From: Actinokineospora terrae
GTDB taxonomy: Bacteria; Actinomycetota; Actinomycetes; Mycobacteriales; Pseudonocardiaceae
Reading direction: 5' to 3'
Length of the DNA: 64,000 nt
NCBI RefSeq assembly: GCF_900111175.1
Contig: NZ_FOGI01000008.1
Coordinates: forward strand, 310,001 to 374,000
This document shows positions 1-10,398 of this stretch, piece after piece; positions within the stretch are counted from its first letter, which is position 1, and each line of letters starts with the position of its first letter. Under the pieces are notes generated by a model. It worked only from the letters and a program-made list of their open reading frames with translations. It made no database searches and was not told the origin of the DNA. Made by a program: the position numbers and the translations under genes.

Positions 1-346
1 CTACTGGGTGGGATGCGGTCAGGAGTTGCACTCGGGGGCCGATTCGCACGTCCGCGCCGAGGGTGATGCTGCCGTCGTCCATGAAGAGGGTGTCGGTGTT
101 GACGAAGGTTCTTGGGCCGATGCGGATGAGGCTGCCGTAGCTGCACTGGAAGCGGGGTAGCACTACCGCGCCGGGGCCGAGTTCGGCGCACAGTCCTAAG
201 AGGATCTCGCGGCGTTCATCGTCGTCGTCTGGGCCGGTGGCGTTGAAGCGGTCCAGTTGGCGCCAGCAGTGTTTGCGGTCTTCCACCAGGGCGGGCGAGT
301 CGAGGTACCACTCGTTGTGGAGCATGCGGGTGCGGTGGTCATCCAC
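1..346 (-). CDS. maltose/galactoside O-acetyltransferase-like protein (3' end outside window)
   Basis: The reading frame runs off the left edge, so only about 115 N-terminal residues are visible. The N-terminal part has the helical 'maltose acetyltransferase' look (MLHNEWYLDSP, then a DDDERREIL stretch). It is followed by left-handed beta-helix hexapeptide turns (GSLIRIGPRTFVNTDTLF, GSITLGADVRIGP) and ends at LTASHPV, whose His matches the catalytic His of the LacA/Maa family. The family transfers acetyl from acetyl-CoA to sugar hydroxyls; the substrate cannot be read here. The GTG start at 346 overlaps the rnhA stop, and an in-frame ATG at 325 is the alternative. It is the last visible gene of a tightly packed minus-strand run. 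Confidence 0.8.
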   Translation of the reverse strand, partial: MDDHRTRMLHNEWYLDSPALVEDRKHCWRQLDRFNATGPDDDDERREILLGLCAELGPGAVVLPRFQCSYGSLIRIGPRTFVNTDTLFMDDGSITLGADVRIGPRVQLLTASHPV

Positions 347-782
347 TGGTCAGCACCGCGCGCATGCCCGCTACCGCCAGCTGGTCGGCGCGTTCGTTCT
401 CGGGGTGGCCGTTGTGGCCCTTGACCCAGTGCCACTCCACGTCGTGGTGGGACACGGCTTCTTCCAGGCGTTGCCAGAGGTCGACGTTCTTGACCGGTTG
501 GCGGGCGGCGGTCTTCCAGCCGTTGGCGCGCCATTGGGTCACCCACTTGGTGATGCCGTTGCGGACGTAGGTGCTGTCGGTGTAGAGCTTCACCGTGGAG
601 CGGCGGGTGAGGGCCTCCAGGGCGGCGATGGGGGCCATCAGCTCCATGCGGTTGTTGGTGGTCTCCTCCGCCGAGCCGCCGGAGAGTTCGCGTTCGTGGG
701 TGCCGTAGCGCAGCAGGGCGCCCCAGCCGCCGGGGCCGGGGTTGGGCGAGCAGGCGCCGTCGGTGTAGATCTCGACGATCAC
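339..782 (-). CDS. rnhA: ribonuclease HI
   Basis: A 147-residue RNase HI, close to the usual 150-155. It hydrolyses the RNA strand of RNA-DNA hybrids in the cytoplasm. The four catalytic acidic residues are present: Asp8 (YTDGACSPNPG), Glu47 (NNRMEL), Asp69 (LYTDSTY) and Asp133 (NERAD). His123 sits in the flexible KGHNGH loop, and a basic-protrusion-like segment lies around residues 80-100. The GTG start overlaps the stop of the upstream lipoprotein gene by 4 nt, and the stop overlaps the acetyltransferase start, so the three genes look translationally coupled. Confidence 0.95.
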   Translation of the reverse strand: MIVEIYTDGACSPNPGPGGWGALLRYGTHERELSGGSAEETTNNRMELMAPIAALEALTRRSTVKLYTDSTYVRNGITKWVTQWRANGWKTAARQPVKNVDLWQRLEEAVSHHDVEWHWVKGHNGHPENERADQLAVAGMRAVLTSG

Positions 783-1294
783 GGGGTCTCGCCGGTGATG
801 TCGGCGACCAGCTGCTTGGCGGAGTCCTCGGTGAAGTTGCCGGAGATCTGCAGCGCGCCGCCGGTGATCGGGGAGGCGATCTTGGGGGCCGAGACCAGCT
901 TGCCGTCGACCATGACCGCCAGCTGTTCGTCGACGTGCTCGGTGGTCCACTTCGCGAACACCGCCGACGTGGCCGGGGGCAGCTCGACGGTGATCACCCA
1001 CCCGTAGTCGGCGTGCTCCGCGCGGACGGCCTTGAACTCGGTGAACTCGCCGATCGACGGGCCCAGCGTGTAGACCGACTCGTCCGGCCCGATCACCTCG
1101 TCCGGCCCGGACACCTCCAGCCCCGGCTTGACCGAGGTCACCGGCCGCAGCTCCACCGGCACGCGCGCCGCGAGGAGCCCACCGCCGGCGGCGGAAGCAG
1201 CGGTGGAGGGCGGGGCGGCCGGGGTCGCGTCGGAGCCGCACGCCGCCAGCGGGAGCACGGCGGCGAGGAGCAGGGCGAGGATCGGTTTCCGCAT
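779..1294 (-). CDS. lipoprotein with a SecD P1-head-like domain
   Basis: A 171-residue exported lipoprotein: signal peptide, then lipobox LPLAAC with the acylated Cys19, then an Ala/Pro/Ser-rich linker. Residues from about 115 to the end read like the periplasmic P1 head subdomain of SecD: AVMVDGKLVSAPKI, a GGALQISGNF turn, then TEDSAKQLVADI. In SecDF this domain sits on a membrane protein and assists late steps of translocation; here it stands alone on a lipid anchor. A role in folding or capture of exported proteins is inference. No other sec gene is nearby. Its -10 hexamer lies 7 nt before the ATG, so the mRNA is probably leaderless. Confidence 0.8.
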   Translation of the reverse strand: MRKPILALLLAAVLPLAACGSDATPAAPPSTAASAAGGGLLAARVPVELRPVTSVKPGLEVSGPDEVIGPDESVYTLGPSIGEFTEFKAVRAEHADYGWVITVELPPATSAVFAKWTTEHVDEQLAVMVDGKLVSAPKIASPITGGALQISGNFTEDSAKQLVADITGETP

Positions 1295-1301
1295 GGACTG
1301 G

Positions 1302-1307
1302 ATCCTA
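1302..1307 (-). promoter_or_regulatory. -10 element for the SecD-like lipoprotein gene (leaderless geometry)
   Basis: TAGGAT on the minus strand lies exactly 7 nt before the ATG, placing the expected transcription start at or next to the start codon. No convincing -35 hexamer is visible. A DnaA-box-like TTGTCCACA occurs just upstream, near 1335. Confidence 0.5.
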
Positions 1308-1347
1308 GGGCCAGGTCCCGATCCGGCGCCGCCACTTGTCCACAGGG

Positions 1348-3117
1348 TCAGTCCCGGACGGTGACGGCCTGCCCGAGGGCACCCACCACGCCGCGGGCGT
1401 CCGGCAGCACGGTCAGGGTGCCACCGGTGGACGTGGCGAGGTCGCGCAGCGCGGCACGGTCCGGATCGCGACCGATGGCGATGACGTCGATCGGCACCGG
1501 CTTGTCCTTCTCCGACACGCGCCGGAGCGCGGCCTTGGCCTGGGACAACGACATCGCACCGTCAGCGCCACCATCGGTGACTACCACCAACTGGTTCCGG
1601 CGCCCGGGAACGTAACCCTGAACAGCAGAGCGGTATCCAGCCACGACGGACTCATAGAAGTCCGTGGCCCCGTTAGGCGTAAGACCGTCAATGGCCACAT
1701 GTAGCGACGCCCGCCGGTTGGTGACAGGCCCTGTCGGTACCGCTACCGCGTAAGGCTTCCCCTTCTCCAGGGAGCGCGAAAACGGCCACAGGCCAAGGGA
1801 ACCCGACACGGTGTAGTCCGTGTACCCCTTCAACGCGTCCTTGACCCAGTCGAGCCTGCTGCGCCCGTCACCGCCGTCGCCGCCCATGGTGCGCGAGACG
1901 TCCACCATGATCGTCACGATGCCGCCGCCCTCCACCGCGTTGGCCCACGTGGTGGCGATCCGCTGGGTGGTGTTGGGGTCCGACCTGGCGAACCCGGGCC
2001 CGACCTCGGCCCACGTCATGCCCATCGCCGCGGTCGGCCGGTCCGGGGCGTCCTTGCCGCGCAGGCCCGCGCGGGAGAACTCGCGCTGCTGCGCTGGTTC
2101 TTGCAGGAACGCGCGGAACCGGTCGGCCGCCTCGGTGCGCACCGGACCCACGTCGGGACCGGTCAGCGCCACGAACGGGAAGTCCGCCACCGGCGTCGGA
2201 CCATCGGCGACGACCTCCCACAACGGGCGCTTGGCCGCGGGCCTGCCGTCGTCGCCCAGGTTGCGGCGGTACAGGTCCACCTCAAGCGTCGCCACCGCGC
2301 CGTACGGGGCGTCGGCCATGTCCGGACTCTCGCCCAACACGGCCAACGCCGCGCGTGTCGTGTCCGGCACCTCAGAGGGTTGCGCGCGCGCCAGAGCGGA
2401 TAGCGCTGACGAGACCGGTTGCCGCGCCAGCGCGTTCTGAGTCACCGGGCTCTCTTGCGCTACCCCGACCAGAGCGCTCTGCACGGCAAGCGCGCTCGCC
2501 GGGTTGGTCAGCGGCGCGGGCAGCGCGACCGTCAGCCGACCCCAGTCCGCGTGCCCGAACCTGGTCCAGCCGTTGGTGTCCGAGGTCAGCGCGGTCAGTT
2601 CGGCCCAGCGGAACCGGGCCGCCCTGGTCAGCACCTCGGCCGCCGGTTCCGGGGTGGCCAGCACGACCGGGCTGCTGGCCACCGGTTCCGGCGCGGCGGC
2701 CAGCAGCGCGTCGTCGGTCGCGGCCAGCCGGTCGGTCCACAGCGACGACTCGGGCAGCCACGCGTCCGGGCGGTCGCCCAACTCGCGGGTGTTCCACTCG
2801 CCGGTCAGCCCGGCGTAGGCCGCGGCCGACTCGGCGGAGCTGATGTTGACCCGCACGCAGTGCTCGTCGACCACGGTGGGGCCGGAGTTCCACCGGTTGG
2901 CGGCCTCCCGCACCGGCCGCTCGGCGGACGGGGAGACCGCCACCCGGAGCACCTCGGCGCCCGCCGGGCAGCCCTGCTCGGTGGCGGCCGCCCGGTCCAG
3001 CCGGTCGCTGACCCACCCCCAGCCCGCCCAGCCCAGTACCAGCAGGGAGACCAGGCCGAGGACGATCACCCCCACGCTCACTCTTCTGCCGCTCACTTGC
3101 CCCCGATGCCGTGACAT
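1348..3117 (-). CDS. membrane-anchored substrate-binding/von Willebrand A domain protein
   Basis: About 589 residues. A single N-terminal membrane segment (VGVIVLGLVSLLVLGWAGW) anchors an extracytoplasmic protein. Residues ~50-390 resemble a periplasmic solute-binding fold: it begins EVLRVAVSPSAERPV, with WNSGPTVVDEHC following. Residues ~400-589 form a von Willebrand A domain with a MIDAS-like DVSRTM (Asp406) and a later VVTDGGADG. Proteins of this build occur widely in actinomycetes and are thought to bind ligands at the cell surface; no substrate is known to me. The ATG at 3117 is preferred because a GGAAAGGAC ribosome-binding site precedes it; an upstream in-frame start at 3174 exists but overlaps the promoter. 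Confidence 0.85.
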   Translation of the reverse strand: MSRHRGQVSGRRVSVGVIVLGLVSLLVLGWAGWGWVSDRLDRAAATEQGCPAGAEVLRVAVSPSAERPVREAANRWNSGPTVVDEHCVRVNISSAESAAAYAGLTGEWNTRELGDRPDAWLPESSLWTDRLAATDDALLAAAPEPVASSPVVLATPEPAAEVLTRAARFRWAELTALTSDTNGWTRFGHADWGRLTVALPAPLTNPASALAVQSALVGVAQESPVTQNALARQPVSSALSALARAQPSEVPDTTRAALAVLGESPDMADAPYGAVATLEVDLYRRNLGDDGRPAAKRPLWEVVADGPTPVADFPFVALTGPDVGPVRTEAADRFRAFLQEPAQQREFSRAGLRGKDAPDRPTAAMGMTWAEVGPGFARSDPNTTQRIATTWANAVEGGGIVTIMVDVSRTMGGDGGDGRSRLDWVKDALKGYTDYTVSGSLGLWPFSRSLEKGKPYAVAVPTGPVTNRRASLHVAIDGLTPNGATDFYESVVAGYRSAVQGYVPGRRNQLVVVTDGGADGAMSLSQAKAALRRVSEKDKPVPIDVIAIGRDPDRAALRDLATSTGGTLTVLPDARGVVGALGQAVTVRD

Positions 3118-3172
3118 TGCGTCCTTTCCGCGCGACGGATGTGCCGGTCCGTGTCCGCGCCAGGCGCCCTGC

Positions 3173-3200
3173 ACTCTATTAGGGGTTCGATATGCGTCAA
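3173..3200 (-). promoter_or_regulatory. sigma-70-type promoter for the VWA protein gene
   Basis: Minus-strand TTGACG (-35, 3195-3200) and TAGAGT (-10, 3173-3178) are separated by 16 nt, about 55 nt upstream of the chosen ATG. Confidence 0.55.
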
Positions 3201-3228
3201 CCCAGGTGAAGCGGGAGGAAATTCACCG

Positions 3229-4056
3229 TTACCCGTTGAACTGCTCGGGGTTCGGGCCGACCCGCTGCCCGGTGTCGAGCCCGGCGAGCACCGCGAGGTC
3301 GTCGCCGTCGAGCTCGAAGTCGAAGACCTCGATGTTCGCCCGGATCCGCTCGGGGGTGACAGACTTGGGGATCACCACGTTGCCCAGCTGCACGTGCCAC
3401 CGCAGCAGCACCTGCGCGGCGCTCTTGCCGTGCTTGTCGGCCAGCCCGGCGACCGCGGCGTCGGACAGCAGCGCGCCGGAGGCCAGCGGGCTCCACGCCT
3501 CGGTGGCGATGCCGTGCTCGGCGTGGAAGGCGCGCAGCTCGGCCTGCGGCAGGTTCGGGTGCAGCTCGACCTGGTTGAGCACCGGCACCACGTCGGTCTC
3601 TTGGAAGAGCCTGCGCAGGTGCGGGATGTGGAAGTTGGACACGCCGATGGAGCGGGCGCGGCCGTCGGCGCGGATCTTCTCGAAGGCCCGCCAGGTGTCG
3701 ACGTAGGCGTCGCGCGAGGGCGTCGGCCAGTGGATCAGGTACAGGTCGACCTGGTCGAGGCCGAGGCGCTCCAGGCTGGCGTCGAAGGCGCGCAGGGTCG
3801 AGTCGTAGCCGTGGTCGGTATTCCAGAGCTTGGTGGTCACGTAGACCTCGTCGCGCGGCAGGCCGGAGGCAGCGATCGCCTTGCCGGTGCCGACCTCGTT
3901 GCGGTACGCGGCCGCTGTGTCGATGCTGCGGTACCCGGCCTCCAGCGCCGTGCTGACCGCGGCGCCGACGACGTCGTCGGGCACCTGCCACACCCCGAAG
4001 CCGAGCTGCGGGATGGTGGTGCCGTCGTTGAGCGTGACGCCAGGGACGTTCGGCAT
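3229..4056 (-). CDS. aldo/keto reductase
   Basis: A 275-residue NADPH-dependent TIM-barrel reductase of the family that includes 2,5-didehydrogluconate reductases. The catalytic tetrad is complete: Asp46 and Tyr51 (SIDTAAAYRNE), Lys76 (TTKLWN) and His109 (YLIHWP). The signature IGVSNFH and the C-terminal IPKSVTPERI cofactor loop (Lys-Ser-Val) are present. The substrate is probably a small aldehyde or ketone and cannot be fixed from sequence. The ATG at 4056 has GAGGAA upstream; the earlier GTG (4068) would place the start inside that ribosome-binding site. Confidence 0.92.
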   Translation of the reverse strand: MPNVPGVTLNDGTTIPQLGFGVWQVPDDVVGAAVSTALEAGYRSIDTAAAYRNEVGTGKAIAASGLPRDEVYVTTKLWNTDHGYDSTLRAFDASLERLGLDQVDLYLIHWPTPSRDAYVDTWRAFEKIRADGRARSIGVSNFHIPHLRRLFQETDVVPVLNQVELHPNLPQAELRAFHAEHGIATEAWSPLASGALLSDAAVAGLADKHGKSAAQVLLRWHVQLGNVVIPKSVTPERIRANIEVFDFELDGDDLAVLAGLDTGQRVGPNPEQFNG

Positions 4057-4137
4057 GGGGTTCCTCACCGTTCTCGGGGACAGTCCTCAGTGGCACCCAA
4101 CACCGTGGGGCAGCACTATCTTCCCCCGGTGAAACGG

Positions 4138-4172
4138 GAGTGGCCCGCCGACAACCACACGGCGGGCCACTC
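4138..4172 (-). terminator. intrinsic terminator downstream of gcvP
   Basis: A perfect 13-bp inverted repeat (arm GAGTGGCCCGCCG, 9-nt loop) lies 14 nt past the gcvP stop. On the transcribed strand it is followed by CCGTTTCACC, so the U-run is short, as is common in high-G+C genomes. Confidence 0.75.
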
Positions 4173-4185
4173 TCGACAAAGCCTG

Positions 4186-7059
<2,874 letters not shown>

Positions 7060-7097
7060 GGGTCTCCTCGGGGCGGTGCAGCAGGGGTCGGGCCTGG

Positions 7098-7116
7098 CAC
7101 GGGCGGTCCGCCCGTG
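7098..7116 (-). other. hairpin between glycine riboswitch and gcvP (candidate expression platform)
   Basis: A near-perfect palindrome, CACGGGCGG and its complement separated by one base, lies between the second aptamer and the gcvP ribosome-binding site. It could be a terminator stem or a folding partner of the riboswitch. No U-run follows, so a simple intrinsic terminator is not obvious. Confidence 0.45.
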
Positions 7117-7120
7117 TGGC

Positions 7121-7346
7121 CCTCCCCCTCTGTCCGTGCCCGAAGGCGCCTGAGAGCTTCACCGCGGGCCCGGGAGCGGGCACGCGACTTGCACCTTCGG
7201 CGGGGCTCCCCGGTCGTGCCGGGTCGCCCGCTTTCCAGAGGCGTCTCACCCGCGCGGTCCGTTTGCCTGAGAGGTTCCGGGGAGGAGTTGCTCCTTCGGC
7301 GCCGGTTCCGGTCTGGTGGACCGGCCGGACTCTCCCGCACGGGTTC
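7121..7346 (-). promoter_or_regulatory. tandem glycine riboswitch upstream of gcvP
   Basis: Two successive glycine aptamers read toward gcvP. The first begins GCGGGAGAGTCC and contains CCGAAGGAGCAA and CTCTCAGGCAAACGGAC. The second is closed by CCTCTG (7236-7241) pairing with CAGAGG (7127-7132) and contains CCGAAGGTGCAA and GCTCTCAGGC. These are the conserved glycine-binding core elements of the family, in the standard cooperative two-aptamer order joined by a short linker. It probably switches on glycine cleavage when glycine accumulates. Confidence 0.95.
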
Positions 7347-7425
7347 AGCGACGCTCCCCGAGTCTAACCCGTCCGGGGTGCAATTCGATTGCGGCCGGGG
7401 TGCGGTTCGCGGTCGACTGCCGCAC

Positions 7426-8205
7426 ATGGGCTCCGACCTGGACATCGCGGCCGTGCGGGCCGTCCTCGACCGCCAACTGCGGCGCGACCTGGCACCCTCG
7501 GGTATCCGGGCGCGTGCCGAGCGCGATGACCGGCTGACCAGGCACGTCGGGGTCGGCCGGGACAGCTGGTCCGGGGTGGTGTGGTCGTCACTCGACCAGG
7601 CGACCGCCGACCAGACCATCGCCGCCACCGTGGCGTGGCTGCGGACGGTCGAGGGGCACGGCGAGTGGAAGCTCTACCACCACGACTCCCCCGCCGACCT
7701 CGGCGAGCGGCTGACCCGCGCCGGGCTGGTGGCGGGCTCGGTGGAGGCGGTGATGGTCGCCGAGACCGCGAGCGTGCCGGACTTCGCACCGCCCGCGGGC
7801 GTGGAACTGCTGGACGTGACCTCGGACGAGGACATCGATCGCGTGGTCCGGGTGCACGACGAGGCCTTCGGGGAGGACCACAGCAGGCTCGGGGCGCAGA
7901 TGCGCGCCGAGGTCGCGCAGCGCTCGGCGGACGTGGTGCTGGCGGTGGCGGGCGACGAGGCGGTCAGCGCGGCGCGGACGAGCTATCACGCGGGCGCCGA
8001 CTTCGCGGGCCTCTGGGGCGGCGGCACGCGCGAACCTTGGCGGGGACGTGGGATCTACCGGGCGCTGGTCAGTCACCGCGCCCGTAGGGCTCAACAGCGC
8101 GGGGTGCGTTACCTGCAGGTGGACGCGCTACCGACCAGCAGGCCCATCCTGGAACGGGTCGGCTTCACCTGCGTCGCGCTCACCACCGCGTACACGCTGC
8201 CGTAG
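7426..8205 (+). CDS. GNAT family N-acetyltransferase
   Basis: A 259-residue acetyltransferase-like protein, longer than a single GNAT domain. The C-terminal ~130 residues hold the acetyl-CoA fold: WGGGTREPWRGRGIYRALV matches motif A (R-G-x-G-x-Y/A), followed by RYLQVDA and ILERVGF. The N-terminal part (LDIAAVRAVLDRQLRRDL) may be a degenerate second domain. The substrate is unknown. It is the only plus-strand gene in this block, lies between the gcvP riboswitch and a convergent MerR gene (12 nt gap), and interrupts an otherwise conserved gene order. Confidence 0.85.
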   Translation: MGSDLDIAAVRAVLDRQLRRDLAPSGIRARAERDDRLTRHVGVGRDSWSGVVWSSLDQATADQTIAATVAWLRTVEGHGEWKLYHHDSPADLGERLTRAGLVAGSVEAVMVAETASVPDFAPPAGVELLDVTSDEDIDRVVRVHDEAFGEDHSRLGAQMRAEVAQRSADVVLAVAGDEAVSAARTSYHAGADFAGLWGGGTREPWRGRGIYRALVSHRARRAQQRGVRYLQVDALPTSRPILERVGFTCVALTTAYTLP

Positions 8206-8217
8206 AGCGCTAGAGCC

Positions 8218-8778
8218 TCACCCGGCGTTGCGGGCCTTGCGGCGCTGGGTGAGCTCGTCGTCGGCCGGGATCTCGACGCCGTCCGCGCGCTCGGCGGGGA
8301 ACTCGTGGATGGTGCCGCTGATCTCGCGGATGGCGCCGCTGACCGCGATGCCGAACACGCCCTGGCCGCCCTGGAGCAGGTCGACGACCTCCTCCGGGGA
8401 GGTGCACTCGTAGACGGTCGTGCCGTCGCTGAACAGGGTGATCCTGGCCAGGTCGCGGACCCCGCGCCTGCGCAGGTGGTCGACGGCGACCCGGATGTTC
8501 TGCAGCGAGACCCCGGTGTCGAGCAGCCGCTTGACCACCTTCAGGACGAGCACGTCCTTGAACGAGTAGAGCCGCTGCGAGCCGGAGCCGTGCGCGCTGC
8601 GCACGGTGGGCACGACCAGTCCGGTGCGCGCCCAGTAGTCGAGCTGCCGGTAGGTGATCCCCGCGATCTGGCACGCGGCCGGACCCCGGTAGCCGACGAG
8701 CTCGTCGGGCAGCGAGGCGTCCGGGAACAGTTCGCCCTGCTCACCGGAGTCAGCCCCGGCGGGACCTTCCTCGAACAC
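8218..8778 (-). CDS. MerR-family transcriptional regulator (Rv1830-like)
   Basis: A 186-residue regulator with a MerR winged-helix domain: GPAACQIAGITYRQLDYWARTG, then VRSAHGSGSQRLYSFKDVL. It matches by type and position the second MerR protein of the mycobacterial gcvH-garA-MerR-DUF151-MerR-gcvP cluster. The GTG at 8778 is chosen because GGGGAGG lies 6 nt upstream; an ATG at 8865 would add 29 poorly structured residues. Effector and targets are unknown; genes of this type are linked with growth and division control. Upstream are a good promoter and a pair of 9-bp direct repeats that could be its own operator. Confidence 0.88.
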   Translation of the reverse strand: MFEEGPAGADSGEQGELFPDASLPDELVGYRGPAACQIAGITYRQLDYWARTGLVVPTVRSAHGSGSQRLYSFKDVLVLKVVKRLLDTGVSLQNIRVAVDHLRRRGVRDLARITLFSDGTTVYECTSPEEVVDLLQGGQGVFGIAVSGAIREISGTIHEFPAERADGVEIPADDELTQRRKARNAG

Positions 8779-8887
8779 GCCTGCCTCCCCTCGTCCGGCC
8801 ACCGATGGCCGGCGAACGAGACCGCCCGTTCCGCCCTGGGGAACCGTCGGCCGAGCGGCACACACATGGGGTCGTGCGGTGGGTGGT

Positions 8888-8909
8888 AGCGGTACCGGCC
8901 AGCGGTACC
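8888..8909. promoter_or_regulatory. direct repeat AGCGGTACC x2, candidate operator
   Basis: AGCGGTACC occurs at 8888-8896 and again at 8901-8909, 13 bp start to start, each containing the palindrome GGTACC. The pair sits between the promoter and the start of the downstream MerR gene. Autoregulation is inference. Confidence 0.35.
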
Positions 8910-8945
8910 CCTGCCTGCGACCTCAGCGTGTTTCGCTCGTCTGTG

Positions 8946-8974
8946 ACGGTAAAACGGGCGCGCGGGGAGGTCAA
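8946..8974 (-). promoter_or_regulatory. sigma-70-type promoter for the Rv1830-like MerR gene
   Basis: Minus-strand TTGACC (-35) and TACCGT (-10) are separated by 17 nt. The predicted leader to the GTG start is about 160 nt and contains the AGCGGTACC repeats. Confidence 0.5.
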
Positions 8975-9048
8975 CGCGACGCGCGGGTCGGGGACCGAGT
9001 CGCTGGGGACCTGTCACCACGGTACGTCCACCCGGGTGATGCGGCGAC

Positions 9049-9522
9049 CTACGTATCCGCGCCGCGGAAGTCCTCGGGGGAGACGGAGTCGAGGAACTCG
9101 CGGAACTTCTCGACCTCGTCCTCCTGCTCGTCCGGGATGATCAGCCCGGCCTCCTGCAGCACCGAGTCCTCGGCGTGGATCGGCACGCCGACCCGCAGGG
9201 CGAGGGCGACCGAGTCGCTCGGGCGGGCGGAGACGCGGACGTCGCCGTCGAAGACCAGTTCGGCGAAGAAGGTGCCCTCGCGCAGGTCGGTGATCCGCAC
9301 CTGCTCCAGTTCGCGGCCGAGCGCGCCGATCACGTCCTTGAGCAGGTCGTGGGTCAGCGGCCGGGCGGGCCGCACCCCCTGCTGCTCAAGGGCGATCGCG
9401 GTGGCCTCCACCGATCCGATCCAGATCGGCAGGTACCGCTCTCCCTCGGTCTCACGCAGCAACAAGATCGGCTGGTTGGCGGGCAACTCCACCCGCACCC
9501 CCACGACGCGCATCTCGCTCAT
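9049..9522 (-). CDS. DUF151 bifunctional nuclease family protein (Rv1829-like)
   Basis: A 157-residue protein of the BFN/DUF151 family. It shows MRVVGVRVELPANQPILLL, YLPIWIGSVEATAIALE, RPLTHDLLKDVIGALG and the RPSDSVALALRVGVPI block typical of the family, then an acidic C-terminal tail. Some family members are reported to have DNase and RNase activity; the physiological role is unclear. The ATG at 9522 follows GGAGG by about 10 nt; an earlier start would add a charged non-conserved leader. It sits between two MerR genes, the same arrangement as in mycobacteria. Confidence 0.92.
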   Translation of the reverse strand: MSEMRVVGVRVELPANQPILLLRETEGERYLPIWIGSVEATAIALEQQGVRPARPLTHDLLKDVIGALGRELEQVRITDLREGTFFAELVFDGDVRVSARPSDSVALALRVGVPIHAEDSVLQEAGLIIPDEQEDEVEKFREFLDSVSPEDFRGADT

Positions 9523-9684
9523 CGGGCTCGCCTCCCTCCGCTCGCTGGGGCATCGGCGTCCCAATCCCTCGAGGATCGCTCATCGCCTACTTCGACGCTA
9601 CCCGCCATCTGGTCCCCACGCCCGCCTATCTCACGTCTATTCCAGGATGATCGGTTCACCACCGGCGGCATCGACCGCCGCGCG

Positions 9685-10392
9685 CTACTTCTGGGTCACT
9701 CTGCGCAGACCGGTCCTCACCAGCAGCGAGTGCAGGGTGATCGCCAACGCCACCAGGTCGTCGGCGGACTCGTCCGCGCGCACCCGCGCCGCGGGGTCGC
9801 GTTGCCGGAACACGGGCGCGAGCACTTGCTCCAACAGCGACACCTCGCGGTCGGCCGCGGCGCGGAAGGCGCGCAGGTGCCGGGGTTCGATGCCGTAGTC
9901 GGCCAACGCGGACGCGGTGACCGCCACGGCGTGCGCGTCGGCGTCGAACGAGCCGTCGGCCGCCGCGGCGAGCAGTCCGAACTGCTCCAGCTCCGCCAGC
10001 GTGCGCTCGGGGATCCCGACGCGGTCGAGCAGTTCGGCCCGGGTCAACGGGACCGCGGGCGCGGGGGGCTCGGGCAGTTCGGGGACGGAGACGAGACCGC
10101 GCACCGGGCGGGCCACCTGCTCCGGTGGCCCGCCCGGGCGGTCGAGCTGCTCCTTGATGACCTTCAGCGGGAGGTAGTGGTCGCGCTGGGCGGCGAGCAC
10201 GAAGCGCAGCCGCGCCACGTCGGCCGCGGTGAACCGCCGGTAGCCCGACGGCGTGCGCTCCGGGCTGACCAGCCCCTCCGCCTCGAGGAAGCGGATCTTG
10301 GAGATGGTGACGTCCGGGAACTCGGGCCGAAGCTGCGCGAGCACGGCGCCGATGCTCGACCCGACCCGCGCCTGCCGACCGGCGGCCGTCAC
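9685..10392 (-). CDS. MerR-family transcriptional regulator (Rv1828-like)
   Basis: A 235-residue regulator. The N-terminal DNA-binding part begins SSIGAVLAQLRPEFPDVTISKIRFLEAEGLV, followed by RTPSGYRRFTAADVARLRFVL, a clear MerR winged helix. A Pro-rich linker (~100-125) leads to a C-terminal helical domain (LTRAELLDRVGIPERTLAELE) that looks like a second helix-turn-helix. This architecture is that of mycobacterial Rv1828. No Cys-rich metal site is visible, so the effector is probably not a metal. The GTG start is 6 nt after the garA stop, so the two are likely co-transcribed. Confidence 0.9.
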   Translation of the reverse strand: MTAAGRQARVGSSIGAVLAQLRPEFPDVTISKIRFLEAEGLVSPERTPSGYRRFTAADVARLRFVLAAQRDHYLPLKVIKEQLDRPGGPPEQVARPVRGLVSVPELPEPPAPAVPLTRAELLDRVGIPERTLAELEQFGLLAAAADGSFDADAHAVAVTASALADYGIEPRHLRAFRAAADREVSLLEQVLAPVFRQRDPAARVRADESADDLVALAITLHSLLVRTGLRRVTQK

Positions 10393-10398
10393 GCGCCC

